The translations under genes were made by a program, and so were the position numbers. Source: an uncultured Victivallaceae bacterium (lineage in GTDB: Bacteria; Verrucomicrobiota; Lentisphaeria; Victivallales; Victivallaceae). From it: a DNA stretch of 6,052 bases. The notes under the pieces were generated by a model. The model ran no database searches, was not told the DNA's origin, and saw nothing but the letters and a program-made list of their open reading frames with translations. Shown piece by piece: positions 5,713-6,052 of this stretch (position 1 is its first letter; each line of letters starts with the position of its first letter). The stretch spans positions 1-6,052 of the forward strand of contig CAKUKT010000171.1 in assembly GCA_934663655.1 (NCBI GenBank). The letters are read 5' to 3'.

Positions 5713-6052
5713 TTATTCACCTTTCGCGGGGTTGTTGACGAGTTCCGGCACCGAAACAAGTCTGCCGGTGATGGCGGCGATGTCGGAATCGGGATGGATG
5801 AGTGCTGTTTCCACCGAAACGAGATAGAAGAGGTTCTCCCGGGTGGTGGTGGTGGTTCCGAAGATATATTTGAGTATCGGCAGTTCGCAGAGGATGGGCA
5901 CGCCGATGGTCTGTTCCACTTCGAGTTCCTGCACCCACGAGCTGAGCAATCTCTCCCCTCCGCTCTTGATGGTGACTGTACCGGAACTGTCGGTGGTTTC
6001 GTACAGTTCGTTGCCGTGGTTGTCACGTTCAACGACGTTTTTGACGCTGAGG
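5713..6052 (-). CDS. Secretin-like protein, C-terminal 112 residues (5' end beyond window)
   Basis: The frame is open to the right edge, so the gene starts outside the window; TTG at 5949 is internal, not a start. The visible part begins LSVKNVVERD and reads into TVTIKSGGERLLSSWVQELE, which looks like the segment of secretins where the gate strands give way to the surface of the barrel. It then shows IGVPILCELPILKYIFG, the secretin C-terminal signature, followed by a polar TTTTTREN turn and the hydrophobic strand FYLVSVETALI. The canonical LGDIP is LCELP here. A short tail ends at the TAA at 5713-5715. It is a paralogue of the next gene by layout and motif order, not by close identity. The TAA-TC-ATG junction implies co-transcription and coupling. 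The N-domains and signal peptide cannot be seen, so the exact class is open. Confidence 0.8.
   Translation of the reverse strand, partial: LSVKNVVERDNHGNELYETTDSSGTVTIKSGGERLLSSWVQELEVEQTIGVPILCELPILKYIFGTTTTTRENLFYLVSVETALIHPDSDIAAITGRLVSVPELVNNPAKGE
5842..5856 (+). repeat. Five-copy GGT trinucleotide repeat inside the partial secretin-like gene
   Basis: Five perfect GGT units on the plus strand read as ACC on the coding strand and give five consecutive Thr just after the secretin signature VPILCELPILKYIFG. This position is a variable polar turn in secretins. Changes in copy number would keep the reading frame, so any slippage would alter turn length and not switch the gene off. Confidence 0.8.

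Noticed and set aside
5713..5949. A stand-alone 78-residue gene starting at TTG 5949
   Set aside because: The frame stays open upstream to the window edge and reads secretin-like sequence before the TTG, so this is the end of a larger gene.
5625..6032. 135-codon minus-strand frame overlapping both secretin-like genes
   Set aside because: It is out of frame with the secretin signatures, rich in Ser, Pro, Arg and Thr, and would span the junction of two better supported genes.

Overview
All genes recognised here lie on the minus strand and read from right to left. They form one tightly packed block: the 3' end of a secretin-like gene, a complete secretin-like gene, then pstS-pstC-pstA-pstB-phoU, with phoU cut by the left edge. 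The last five are the classic high-affinity phosphate ABC transporter plus its regulatory partner, and each is supported by clear family motifs. No RNA gene, CRISPR array, insertion sequence or origin is visible, and no stretch over 300 bases lacks a gene.

Layout from upstream to downstream: 6052-5713 is the C-terminal 112 residues of a secretin-like protein. Two bases later, 5710-4109 encodes a 533-residue exported secretin-family protein. An 81-base gap (4108-4028) holds a strong ribosome binding site, a possible extended -10 promoter and a small hairpin. It is followed by pstS (4027-3005, predicted lipoprotein), pstC (2982-2044), pstA (2047-1193), pstB (1203-448) and phoU (445 to beyond base 1). 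The pst junctions are a 22-base gap, a 4-base overlap, an 11-base overlap and a 2-base gap, as expected for a translationally coupled operon.

Functionally, PstS should capture periplasmic phosphate, PstC and PstA form the inner-membrane channel, PstB drives it with ATP, and PhoU reports transporter state to a PhoR-type kinase that is not in this window. The secretin-like pair would sit in the outer membrane, so the cell is a diderm. The DNA is GC-rich by eye. The combination of a lipoprotein PstS with divergent GspD/PulD-like proteins suggests a PVC-group bacterium, perhaps Lentisphaerota/Victivallales, but that is an inference without a search behind it.

The most interesting point is the placement of two tandem secretin-like genes immediately upstream of, and possibly co-transcribed with, the phosphate transporter. 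This could be a phosphate-responsive outer-membrane channel or secretion component, or only chance proximity.
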